Notes under the pieces: model-generated
Databases searched by the model: none
Told to the model about the DNA's origin: nothing
The model's input: only the letters and a program-made list of their open reading frames with translations
Program-made: the position numbers and the translations under genes
Part shown: positions 11,552 to 23,600 of the stretch, one piece after another
Position numbering within the stretch: position 1 is the first letter of the stretch
Layout of the letters: the number at the start of each line of letters is the position of its first letter
Source of the DNA: Trileptium ribeirensis
Taxonomy: Eukaryota; Nematoda; Enoplea; Enoplida; Thoracostomopsidae
Assembly (NCBI GenBank): GCA_030248225.1
Contig: JASANE010025019.1
Location: 1-64,000, forward strand
Length of the DNA: 64,000 bases
Reading direction: 5' to 3'

Positions 11552-11849
11552 TTCGCAGAAAAACTAATTTTCATATAGGTCTTCAGTCTTATGGCTTGTA
11601 TTTTATAAAAGTAAATTTGTATTTTATTGTTTAGCATAAGCACTGATCCAGCAAATGCTGAAGTGAGTACAAAAACATAATCGTAAACAGAAAAGCTACG
11701 CCAGCTTAAATACTTAGTTAAAATCATTAATCGATAACGCTTATATTTTGTACAAATTATTCAGAAAAAATTTCGCAGAAAAACTACGCGAATTTTTATA
11801 CAGGTCTTGAGGCTAAAGGCTTGTATTTTTGAAAGTTATTTTATGTTTT
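11552..11849. repeat. ~220-bp tandem repeat, one full and one cut unit
   Basis: Units begin with TTCGCAGAAAAACTA at 11552 and 11771. The first runs about 220 bp. The second stops after about 80 bp where LINE sequence begins. A third, related unit follows the LINE (14145-14325). Confidence 0.7.
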
Positions 11850-14140
11850 TTCGACTTTTTGAATGCTCGATCAGTCAATAATAAGTCTGTGCTTATAATG
11901 CTAACAATGGTCGATCATAACCTCAACATTCTTGCTGTAACAGAAACGTGGATAAAAGATCCAAATACAATAGCTCTCAAAGAATGCGCTAACGATACGT
12001 GCGTCGTTACGGCTCGGCCGCGATCAATGGACCGTGCGGGAGTGCCTGCTGTGATAGCACATCCATCCCTGCTGTATAAGTTATGTCGCTACATTGCAGA
12101 AATGACTTTCAGACTTTCACCAGCTTTGAATCTTTACTTGGGACTGTAAACCTTAATGGCTACTTGGCTCTAACAATATACCGACCTCCAAATCTTTCAT
12201 AGAATGAATTCTACACAGAGTTTGCCGAGATTTTATACTTCCTCTCCACTTACTCATCTGATGTACTAATTATGGGAGACTTTAATTTGCCTGTGATCGA
12301 CAATGTATTAACATCTGTAATTAAATCATTCGACGTTGTTCAAACTGCAATCTCGGTTCATAATCTAATAGTGGTCAAACTCCGCCGCCTGTTACGTTCC
12401 GTACCTGTTACGAAAATAATTGAATATCGCCAATGGGACCGACTTATAACTGAGGCGTTCCGTTCAGACCTGACATCTCCCTGCCACGGACTTACTGCGT
12501 GCTCATATAACGATCGAACTACACATTTCTATGAACTGATTGAGCAAATGGTCGATTGTCATGCACCACAACACCGCAAAATAGCACGCGATAGACCCGA
12601 ACCGCCCTGGTTTGACGCAGAATGTCGCCGGCCTAAAACGTTATGTCGGCGAACTGAAAGCATATGGCGTAAAACACACACTCGAAAGCCGCGCCTGCTA
12701 CATTATAGCTAAGTCAAGATTTCGAGATCTATGTCACAAGAAACTGAACTGTTATTGGCAAGCTCGCTTAAGCCCCAAATCCAAAGAAGTGGTCCGTCAT
12801 AAACTCGATGCTGTTTAACAAGCAGCACTGCGTGAATGCCCCAGACCGTGCGTACTTTGCTGACAAGACTTGGACTATCAGATCCAGCTTCACCCCGGCG
12901 CTCAATTTGTCTACAGTTCGGCAGCCATGGTATACTCCAAATCCGTCTAACTGCAGTGGACGAAGATGAAGTGCGCCAACTGATAACATCAAACAATAGG
13001 AAATACCGCTCATTGGACCCCCTAATATCAGTCTTTATCAAGAAATATATTGACGAGCTGTGCCCCATAATCGCAGTTGTAATAATCGATTCTATTAACA
13101 ACAACGAGATGCCAAACCGCGAAAAGCTCGCCATCGTGACATCTAAACTGAAAAAACCAGGCACCGACATCTACGACATGAACAATTTTCGACCTGTTTC
13201 CACCCTATCATGTTTCTCACAGAAGATTGACCGGGTTATTTTTTTCCAGCTCTCCAAGCATATTAACAATAACGATCTCTTACCAAAATACCGGTTTGCC
13301 TACAGGTAAGGCCATTCCATTGAAACGGCTCCTCTGAAAATCTGCCGCGGCATTCGGAAATCATGGACAAGGGGCGCACCGTTATTCTAGTATCTGTGGA
13401 TCTCTCGTCAGCTTTTGATGCTGTCGACCATAATATAGTCATTCAACGTCTCTGCGACATTAGCGTATCACAGTCATCTCTACAGTGGTTCGCGTCTTAC
13501 CTCCAGGGCCGTCTCAAGCTCATTGTGGCCTGTGGGCTGATGGTTTGATGTGGCCTGTTTGCCGAAAACGTTTCAGATACTGGTATGTTCCACTAGCTCA
13601 AAGGTCAAAGAGACTTACGTTTGATACAATGTAAAATGGTTGCCTGCTAGTGCCATGCACTTACGAAACTGTGACATTTTAAAGGATTTATGGCCTGGAG
13701 TTACAGTTTCATAGCAATTCTTGGGTGGTCGCTATCCATGAATGGCCTGACTTAGATAAAAATTTAAGCCTTTGTTAGAAAATTGGCATTAAAACTTATG
13801 CAGTCGCCCAAAAATGGCCTGTCCCCAAAGGTGGCCTGTGGGCTATAGCCCAGTTAGCCCTACCCTAGAGCCGGGCCTGCTTACCTCGTACGCCGTTACC
13901 TGGTCCGCATTGGAAACTCGCGGTGTACTTAGAAGGATCTGCCCTGTGGAGTTCCTTAAAGTAGCGTCCTTAGACCACTTCTGTTCAGCACATATACAGC
14001 GCCTGTCGTTGAGCTAATCGCAGCGGCTGGCTTTTACGTACACTGCTACGCAGATGACCTCCAAATTTACAAAGACTTCGACCCCAAAGACTCAATTGAA
14101 GTCATAACCACACTACAACGCTTATTTACTTCTCTTGGGA
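11850..14140 (+). pseudogene. LINE with endonuclease and reverse transcriptase, truncated and broken
   Basis: The order is normal for a CR1/L2-like LINE. The endonuclease start reads LNARSVNNKS then ILAVTETWI (about 11855-11960), and MGDFNLP is the metal-binding block (12272). Next comes the linker PPWFDAECRR (near 12605), then reverse transcriptase FRPVSTLSCFSQKID (about 13188), FAYRxGHSIETAPL (13290), VDLSSAFDAVDHNIV (13396), VRIGNSR (13898), a GVPxxSVLxPLLF-like block and YADDLQIY (YADD at 14047-14058). Several frameshifts and stops are present. A 376-bp hAT insertion splits the RT (13504-13879). The 3' part after about 14140 is missing. Confidence 0.88.
13504..13879. mobile_element. 376-bp non-autonomous hAT element inside the LINE
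   Basis: The left end is CAGGGCCGTCTC. The right end, read inward, is CAGGCCCGGCTCTAGGG. The 8-bp target duplication CTTACCTC is exact on both sides (13496-13503 and 13880-13887). If the insert and one duplicate are left out, the LINE frame joins as WFASYLVRRYLVRIGNSR, which confirms the borders. TGGCCTG words are frequent inside. There is no transposase. Confidence 0.9.
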
Positions 14141-14144
14141 CCAA

Positions 14145-14325
14145 ATGTTTGCAGAAAAACTACGCTAATTTTCGTACAGGTCTTGAGGCTAATGGCTTGT
14201 ATTTTTTTGAAAGTTATTGTGTATTTTATGCTTTAGCATAAGCTCTGATGCAGCAAATGTTGAAGTTAGTACAAAAATATAATCGTAAACAAAAAAACTG
14301 CGCAGCTTCAATACATAAACTTTGA
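14145..14325. repeat. third unit of the ~220-bp repeat
   Basis: GTTTGCAGAAAAACTACGCTA and the following 180 bp match the unit at 11552-11730 (shared ATGGCTTGTATTTT, TAGCATAAGC, AATCGTAAAC). Confidence 0.7.
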
Positions 14326-14562
14326 ACTGACACTCTATTTCCAAAGCAGAATAAAAATTGACATGACGTATTTAGTGGGCATACTGAATAAAATTAATGA
14401 AAATTTCTTATTTCAGCTGTTTCTACGTATCTGATTTTCAACGGAGTTCGCTTTTGTATATATTTTCGAAGACCTCTTTTTCCACTGGAATGTTAAAAAA
14501 TGTATCCATTTTGTTGCAATTAAATTGTGTTTCGAAGGAAAAGGCATTTAAGTTACAAGTCA

Positions 14563-16008
14563 AGACATTAGAATGGTGTGGCTAATGGGTAGCAGGGCGG
14601 GATACCGCCAGATTTGACCAAGACATTAGAATGGTGTGGCTAATGGGTAGCAGGGCGGAATACCGCCAGGTTTGACCAAGACATTAGAATGGTGTGGCTA
14701 ATGGGTAGCAGGGTGGGATACCGCCAGATTTGATCAAGACATTGGAATGGTGTGGCTAATGGTTAGCAGGGCGTGATACCACCACATTTGATCAAGACAT
14801 TAGAATGGTGTGGCTAATGGGTAGCAGGGCGGGATGCCGCCAGATTTGATCAAGATATTAGAATGGTGTGGCTAATGGGTAGCAGGACGGGATACCGCCA
14901 GATTTGATCAAGACATTAGAATGGTGTGGCTAATGGGTAGCAGGGCGGGATACCGCCAGATTTGATCAAGACATTAGAATGGTGTGGCTAATGGGTAGCA
15001 GGGCGGGATACCGCCAGATTTGATCAAGACATTAGAATGGTGTGGCTAATGGGTAGCAGGGCGGGATACCGCCAGATTTGATCAAGACATTAGAATGGTG
15101 TGGCTAATGGGTAGCAGGGCGGGATACCGCCAGATTTGATCAAGACATTAGAATGGTGTGGCTAATGAGTAGCAGGGCGGGATACCGCCAGATTTGATCA
15201 AGACATTAGAATGGTGTGGCTAATGGGTAGCAGGACGAGATACCGCCAGATTTGATCAAGACATTAGAATGCTGTGGCTAATGGGTAGCAGGGCGGGATA
15301 CCGCCAGGTTTGATCAAGACATTAGAATGGTGTGGCTAATGGGTAGCAGGGTGGGATACCGCCAGATTTGATCAAGACATTGGAATGGTGTGGCTAATGG
15401 GTAGCAGGACGTGATACCGCCAGATTTGATCAAGACATTAGAATGGTGTGGCTAATGGGTAGCAGGGCGGGATGCCGCCAGATTTGATCAAGATATTAAA
15501 ATGGTGTGGCTAATGGGTAGCAGGACGGGATACCGCCAGATTTGATCAAGACATTAGGATGGTGTGGCTAAAGGGTAGCAGGGCGGGATACCGCCAGATT
15601 TGATCAAGACATTAGAATGGTGTGGCTAATGGGTAGCAGGGCGGGATACCGCCAGATTTGATCAAGACATTAGAATGGTGTGGCTAATGGGTAGCAGGGC
15701 GGGATACCGCCAGATTTGATCAAGACATTAGAATGGTGTGGCTAATGGGTAGCAGGGCGGGATACCGCCAGATTTGATCAAGATATTAGAATGGTGTGGC
15801 TAATCATTAGCAGGGCGGGTACCGCCAGATTTGATCAAGACATTAGAATGGTGTGGCTAATGGGTAGCAGGGCGGGATACCGCCAGATTTGATCAAGACA
15901 TTAGAATGGTGTGGCTAATGGGTAGCAGGGCGGGATGCCGCCAGATTTGATCAAGACATTAGAATGGTGTGGCTAATGAGTAGCAGGGCGGGATACCGCC
16001 AGATTTGA
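14563..16008. repeat. 58-bp minisatellite, about 25 units
   Basis: The unit starts AGACATTAGAATGGTGTGGC and carries the short palindrome GGCGGGATACCGCC. Units are mostly 58 bp. Variant units (GGGTGGGAT, ATTGGAATGG, GCGTGATACC, GGGATGCCGCC, AGATATTA, AGGACGGGAT) appear in the same order twice, exactly 638 bp (11 units) apart, so part of the array was duplicated as a block. Confidence 0.97.
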
Positions 16009-17087
16009 AACCGTTGCAATGTCGCTGAGTTGTAATTGAAGTAATTTTTGTTGTATATCATCCAAGGAATTATTTCCAGAAGCCTATAACTTCATTTTAA
16101 TAAAATTGGAGATATGGCTTTAAAATTATTCTTTAGCCGGTATTTATCATGCACAAATAAGGTTAGCACTTCAGGTATAATCTCAGAAAGAATTGCAAAA
16201 ACTAGAGTTTTTATCAAACCTTATTTAAATATATTAACATGCTTCAGGCACCGTATATTATATACTACCGTAATAGGTGGTATTACGTAAACGTAATAGT
16301 TAGTAAAAGTCACAATCTATCTGGGTATTAAATTTAATTAAACAACATTTCATTGCATTTTGTCTTAATTTTTAGTTTAATTTTCATGGAAAACACTGAA
16401 ATTCCAATGAAAATCAACTTTTTTTGTAAGAATTTTTCCACTCTTATCAAAAATCTAACTTATATCCCTCTACAACAATTCAGTTTCGTGATATACCCGT
16501 TCAAAGCTTGTTGAAAATAAAAGTATTTGCGATGAAAATAAGCAATGTAATTCTTTTCTCTTTAGCATTACAGTATTTTTTATGTTGCTAAAATGAGCTC
16601 AGCTTCAAATGTAGGTCTTGTTAACTACTAAAAATGTAAATCTTCCACAGTTGCGGTTCTATCACGTTCTTTTCTGAAAATTGTTGACGCTGTGTAATCT
16701 GTGTTTAGTGCTTTTTAGATATGAAGAATGACGCATGAAAGGCCAATATTTATGCTGCGGTAAAGTATATATAGCTTGAAATATAAAAATTTGTCAGTCA
16801 TTTTGAAAACAAAAATAACAAAACGACTTGATACGCTTCAATGAAGACAATGATATAATCAAAACAACAATTAGCCGATTCAATACAATCGTTCAAAGTT
16901 TATATTGTAAACATTGCTAGTTATAGATATAACCTTCTCAAACAATAGAACGAGTCAATAATTCTAAAACTGAGATTCAGTATATCACTGGATTAATTAA
17001 TGAAACTTGACGCATGAATGGTTAAATTTGTCACTTTGACAAAACATCATCAGCTATACAAAATCACAATCCGGTGACTGCTGACAG
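16009..17087. other. no gene seen
   Basis: AT-rich sequence without recognisable exons or repeats. Confidence 0.4.
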
Positions 17088-17576
17088 AGTTTGAAGTGAA
17101 GTGTGTCCACCTGTGGAGCCCAGTCCTACCCCGTCCAGATGAGACGATGCAATTACATTGTCCGGCAGACTTTGTGCGTAGTGGGCAATGCCAATTTTAC
17201 GTTCCGCGCGGCTTATGGGTGAGGCAAGCGGGAATTCGTTAGCAATAAAGGTTGTTTAATCTTTTCATAAATTTCTCGTTATATGCTTATTCTAATAAAC
17301 ATTTGGTTGAAGTCATCATGAGGTTAATGCGAAAATGAGCTATTAATTTTGGAGATACACTTATATACTACATGTACCAGCGTTTGCAGTTTTTTGAAGC
17401 TGCGTAATAAGGCGTGGACGGACCAGGCTTTTGACGTAGCCCGACTGATAGCTAGAAGAACGGTGCAGAATTTCCTATCCCGCTTCCAAATCTGTGCACT
17501 GGGGTTGGGGCATTGCGAAAAGCGAGAACAGGACTCGTTCCTGCTGCAAATGTTTGTGGCTATCTACTGTGATTAG
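17088..17576 (+). other. two possible orphan exon fragments
   Basis: The segment 17088-17218 is GC-richer than its surroundings, follows TGCTGACAG (acceptor-like) and ends at TGG|GTGAGG (donor-like). It is 131 bp and is open in the frame FEVKCVHLWSPVLP..., with three cysteines. A second open stretch (17390-17576) after GCGTTTGCAG reads LKLRNKAWTDQAFDVARLIA... to a TAG. Their phases do not join directly. I do not recognise either sequence. They may be exons of an unknown gene or old transposon fragments. Confidence 0.25.
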
Positions 17577-20026
17577 CTTATAATTTAGATATTTATCGCC
17601 ATATCGGACAACCCGTGCAATAAGTTCTCATTCGTGCAGTGTCTACAGTGGTGATCACTGCAGATGCATTAATACAGAAGCTATCCAGCTGAGCGATATT
17701 TACTATAATTCATAGCGAAGCAGGGTCGGGTTAAAAATAACGCTGCCAGATCCGCACCTACACTTTAGGTGTTTATAGATAGAGTCTCTATCGAGTTTTT
17801 AACTAGTTATTTTTAACTGGTAGACAAAAATGAGCTGAAACCCGATTCTTTACAACAGCGGTATTGGTACTCATAAAATATATGCAGACATACCAGCATT
17901 GCATACAGCGTTTGCACCTTAATTAAGTTTTATACATTTATAGCCAATATAAAGCCGTTAACAATATATATTATACTGTATGTATTCACTATTTTTAAAT
18001 AATTTAATAAGGCGTCCGGGACAGCCTCTACTTTTCTTTGTGTATGGTCAAGAAAACAGACCAATTCCATTTTGTGACACCAGTCTCCAGATTGTAAAGA
18101 TGCCATTTAAAGTGAATTTTGTTAAGTCAAGCTCTGCCAACACTATTAACGATGTTGGCCCCTCACACCCATGGTGTCCCTCACATTTTTTAATTTTTAG
18201 TCACTTCGAGCAGACGAACATTTAGAATTTCTGTCCAGAAATCACTAAAGTTTGTTGAATTTTTGTAATTTTGGCCTACCTTTGCTATATTTTTCTAAAA
18301 TTTTGGCCCAAGTCTGCCAATTTTTACCGAATTTTCTCCAATATTTTGCCAAATTTTAAAAATTTCTGCGTGCCTCGGGTGCAACGGTCTTTTTTTGGGG
18401 AAGAGCCTTAAGGCCCCTCACATCAATGTTCGAACAGGGCTCCTCACATACTAGCGCTGCCCCTGCTCATGCTCTCGCCTTTTATGTACTGCTTAAAACG
18501 GGGCCTCGAGGGCACTGTAGAGCATAGTACAGTGTATCTGGAACAACATTGTTGTTTGTGTTCCATATATATCCTGTCGACTGCATGTACACCATACTAT
18601 GGGCGTCTTTGTCAAAGGATGAAAGTTCCAAATGATGGGTCAGTTATAGCATAGACGCCGGATCAAACACATTGTCCTGTGATCGGAATATGCTTTGCAG
18701 TATATATAAAGTACAAGCTGTGCCTGCATATATCGTGCTTGCCTGTACATATGGAAATTTGACAGAATGTTCTTATACATATTTAGATGATATTTGTCTT
18801 CTATCAGTGCAACGAGGAAGTATTTAAACTAATTAGCTATAACTTCAAAATAAGCAAAAAGATTTGTCATTTAACTTTTCAATGTCAGGTTTCTACAAAA
18901 CTTAAATGTTGCGCACCTGAAATACTAAGAATATACGAATCTGCTTTTATATGTACATAACACAAAGAAGTATATATAGGCATTAACTTCATTTGTTTTA
19001 ACTCCGAAAAAGAATTTTAAATTAATTTCTAAACTTAAAAAAGTTCTAATAAAACATGAATCTCAAATTTCGTCATCAAGATATACTATTTATAAAATAA
19101 AGTTTCAACAAAAGTTGAATACCCTTACACTTGTACAACCAGGGATATGTTGTGTTTTATGCAATCATTGTTGCACAGTTGTAAAACTGTGCACAATCTA
19201 TAAACATATTTTGTCTTTCGGGCATGGTAACTGTAAATTACATGCTCGCTGGTACTGTTGGATTATCGCTAATTAAGAAGCATTTGGCCACGTATTTTTG
19301 TGTATTTAACAATGTTTAGTTTAACCATGGCACAATTTTTATATGATGTTAGTGTACATATCACGCAGTTTCGTTGTGGTCCCAAGTAGCAAGTTAACCC
19401 ATTTTAAAATCATTATTGGATATTTCATAAATCACAGCAAAATTATTACTGATTTCTTGCAGTTGTAGAGGTTGGCAGCGTGGAATTTGTGGTATTTTCT
19501 GCTTCGCCAAAACATGGCCTTTTTCGTGTCACCAACATATTATGTGGTTGTCTCTGGGCCGAACAATTAATTGAAGTTGTTTTTAAGCTTAAACTTAAAA
19601 TACACACGTGTGTTACTTTCGTTCAATATTTCTAAACGCCGTGTTTGTGGCCGAACATTGTTAGATTTTGTCAAAAGTTTCAATAATTTATGTCGACAAG
19701 AGAAAAATTGCTCTTAAAACAATATATAGTTGCATAACAATGTGTATGATTTTACCTTCAGATATTGTAACTTATTCGCCATAAAGGGTATTAGTATATA
19801 GCTAAAATATTAATGTGCGCTGCTAAAAAATTTTTCTTCTGGAGTACTAAATTTAAAAAGAAGAAACTGAATTTCATACAGCTGTGGGTGTATAATTACA
19901 AGATTTTACTCATTTCTTAAAAATAAAATTTAATTATTCGCAGCAAAGAATTCGTGAGAACACACCTGAAAATTACGACTAACCATTTTCATGACTGAAA
20001 AAAATTTAGTTGCTTTGTAAATGTAC
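17577..20026. other. no gene seen; one hAT-like end
   Basis: Read on the minus strand from 18465, CAGGGGCAGCGCTAG resembles a hAT terminal repeat. No partner end with a matching 8-bp duplication was found. Short TTTTGGCC and AATTTT words cluster at 18240-18370. The rest is AT-rich with no supported exon. Confidence 0.3.
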
Positions 20027-20405
20027 TTGCAGCGAGATATTTACTATTATAGGGACCACCGGTTTTCAATAATGCGCTTCCAACCAATTGATAATTTTAT
20101 CCCGAGTCTTCACGAATTTGCTAGTCACGTTTAAGGTTAGCTCGACTATATATTGCAGCGAGATATTTACTATTACAGGGACCACCGGTTTTCAATAATG
20201 CGCTTCCAACCAATTGATAATTTTATCCCGAGTCTTCACGAATTTGCTAGTCACGTTTAAGGTTAGCTCGACTATATATTGCAGCGAGATATTTACTATT
20301 ACAGGGACCACCGGTTTTCAATAATGCGCTTCCAACCAATTGATAATTTTATCCCGATTCTTCACGAATTTGCTAGCCACGTTTAAGGTTAGCTCGACTA
20401 TATAT
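20027..20405. repeat. 126-bp tandem repeat, three copies
   Basis: TTGCAGCGAGATATTTACTA begins at 20027, 20153 and 20279. Copies differ by only a few bases, which implies recent expansion. Each unit contains GGGACCACCGGTTTTC. Confidence 0.95.
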
Positions 20406-20475
20406 AACATTTTTGCGGGGCGACTAGATATTTGCTGAGATATTACAAATCATAAAATGTTCCCATTTGTTCTTG

Positions 20476-20605
20476 TAAGTGAGATGATTTTTCTTTGATT
20501 TTGTTCAAGTGAGGCTAATTTTCTTTAATTTCCTCTAAGTGAGGGTAATTTTCTTTAACTTTCTTCTGAGTAAAGCTGATTTTCTTTAATTTAATCTATC
20601 AATCG
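20476..20605. repeat. degenerate ~35-bp tandem repeat
   Basis: Four to five copies of a unit like AAGTGAGGCTAATTTTCTTT with variable spacing. Confidence 0.6.
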
Positions 20606-23600
20606 CTGATTTTAGTGGCTCATTTGCTGGCTCCACATAGCTCAACAAAAATCAAATAAGCATCAGATAGAGAATTTTACATAAAATTAACAGTTTATTA
20701 AGTTTCAATTAAGTTACAATTAAGTTCCTTTCCGGCCATATACACAGTATGCTGATAAAAAATCCTACATATCGGGTGAACGACATACTAAAATTAATAA
20801 TGTTAAGATTAGTAGTACCCAAACATTTTGTGGAAGCAATGTAAGTTAGAAGCCAACCAAATGACACGGCTTTGTAGGCTCAAAAATATTAATAAATTCC
20901 ATACTAATGTTCTGTAAGCTTATATAAATAAACCCAATGCATCACATTTCTGGAAGGATATATAGCTCCAACATGTAGCTTCATTTTATCATTATTAGCG
21001 AACGACATGTGAACATATGGACATCTAATACCTTCATACTTTTTATAGAGTACATATAAAACAAAAATGAGTAGGCGCCGGTATAAGTTCAAAATAATCT
21101 TATCTTAAGGATTTTGTAAAACTAATTATATATTTTAACAATGTCTGTGAATCTTTAATCTTTACGTAAAAAAAATTGACGCCGTAGTTCATGTAGATTC
21201 GTGGAACCAGGGTTTCACGCTGGGCTGGAGCGAGGCAAGGATCAATGGCGTTTCTCACCCAGCCCCCCCCGCCTCCCTAAGGCAAGTCTGCCTGTCCCTC
21301 TCCCCAGCCCCGAGGCGCCCCCTCGAGTATATTTTTCAAATCGACTATTACTGAAATGCGGTTGTAGGTAATATGCATACAAATTGATATACACACAGCA
21401 ATAAGAGGTCGCCGATACAAAATTTAAAGTATATAATCCTTATGATATGGCTACGCAAGACTAAATACTGATCACTTCTGAGAATCTTTATCAGAGTAAA
21501 AAGATGTTCAGTTCAAGGCAGTTCGCACAGAAGTCGGAAAAGATAAATAAATTAACTTCAGAGAACTTAACAATTAACGTCGGCGCCACTATAAAGAGCA
21601 GCCAGAAAGTACGACCAGCATATATATTTCTTCCACCGAAAATAATTAAAGGCTTGTAATGAAACGTGGCTGTAGTTTATATTAAGCAAATTCATCTATA
21701 CTATCACAGCGCGCAGACTGTTGCATTGTTAACCGATGGGAATGTACCCATTGAGAGATTTAGTAGTTTGATTTGACTTTGAACGTAAGAAGAGAATAAA
21801 TATATAAAACCAATATTCGTATTATATTTCATGCATAAAAGAACCTGCGTGGTGCCATGATTTTAACCGAATGTAGGCTATCTCAACAAAATCTTAACGT
21901 CAATGTGCTGGTTATAGCTAAGTTGTTACTACTATTTGGTGGTTGTGGTATTCATGCATATTATCTAGTGTAGGACAAATTAAGCGTTACACCGGCAAAC
22001 TAAAGCAATGCTACCCATCTCCTGACATAACATAGTTTTAATAGCCTCAAAATTATCGTTTGACTATCAAAAAACCAGGGGCGCATCCTGAACTTTCCAA
22101 CGGAAGTCAGATAATTAAATATCTTTTGCTGATATTGCACAAAAGTACACGCACAGTAAGTCAGGTACCATGATGTGGTGAAGATAGTGAAATTATTCCT
22201 TAAGAGCAGAGTAATTAAATGGAATTTGAATTTCTTAATTTTCAAATGTTATATAATTTGTTGCGCAACATTGGTCCGTCGCACACAGATAAAATTGCTC
22301 ATTTTCACTTTAACCTATAATGCAGTTTTGGGATAACATGTTTAGGAGCACAAATGCCAAGTATGTTTAGGCATACTAAGCCGTTCTCGATATACTAAGA
22401 CTGCGCCCGAGTCATATCCTAACTTAAAGTACTTATATTAACCATATGATAAGCTTAATCCTACAGATTACCGTCCGAAACACCAGCGCCATGCTGTTAC
22501 ACGAAATTTGTTGCAAACGTTTTATTATACGGTTGCATTCTAAATTACGAGTGAAATGTTAACTAGTATTGTCATTCTGCAATCAACAGTCGGCACTTTA
22601 AAGCGATAATTTTGGAGTCAACTTATTTTGATTCAAAATTATTCGTTTTAACACGACATGTATGTGAGCAATCCGATATTAATATGTGCGTATAAGGAAA
22701 ACAAAAATCTAAACCCAATTGGATTAAGGACCTCGAATTACAACGCCTTACAATTTCAACCGTCTTCAAGAACACTTCTTGGAGCCTGTATTTCCTGCAA
22801 TAACAATAAATACAAAGTAAATTTGGATAGAGAATCCTTTTTCTCTTTAATACCAGTTTTATCGTATTTGTCGAAAAATATTTTACACATGTCTTAATTT
22901 TGCGTTTAGTGAAATCAACCAGAATTGTTTTGATTGCAGTATAAAACTTTACCTATCGTTTTCGGTTAAAGCCAAATTCTGCCTTCTGATACAAATTTAC
23001 AACATTATATTGCAATTCATATGTGTTTCTGCTCATTGACATATTTATACACACATTTTTCTCTTTAAGGAAAATGTGTAACAACTGAGTTCATCTCTCA
23101 TTTAATTTCTACAGCTATGCTATATTAATGTCCTTATGTAAGTCGAATAGGGAAACTGGTGGCATATTTAGTTGGGAGCGGAATATGAATCCTTGCATTT
23201 TCAGTGAATTAAAACTCTGGAAATTGTGTAGCGTGCACAACCGATAGATGAATACAATCCAGCGGAATAACATTTTTAACATTAGTTAAGCCGTTAATAC
23301 CATATTCAATGTATAGTCACGTCGGTTGATGAACCAAAGTTCGTGTTTCGAATTGTATTCTGAATTATACTTACAAATGTACGGAACTGTCTGTATGTTG
23401 CTAGTCAGTGAGCTCCTAAATACTACATTATTAACTTATGTTGCAGAGGACACAGGTCCTTTCTCTATATATATAAGTAATAATATAGTAGATTCATGCA
23501 TGACGTGATAAATACTACATTATTACTTATGTTGTAGAGAGCGGCATTGATTGCCTGGGGTTCTTACATGAGCTGATAAGTACTACATTAAAAAGGTACA

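Noticed and set aside
13363..13548. ORF ending ...GRLKLIVACGLMV as a natural RT segment
   Set aside because: The last part is translated from the hAT insertion starting at 13504; the true LINE frame resumes after 13887.
14563..16008. CRISPR-like array
   Set aside because: Whole 58-bp units repeat without unique spacers; this is a eukaryotic minisatellite.
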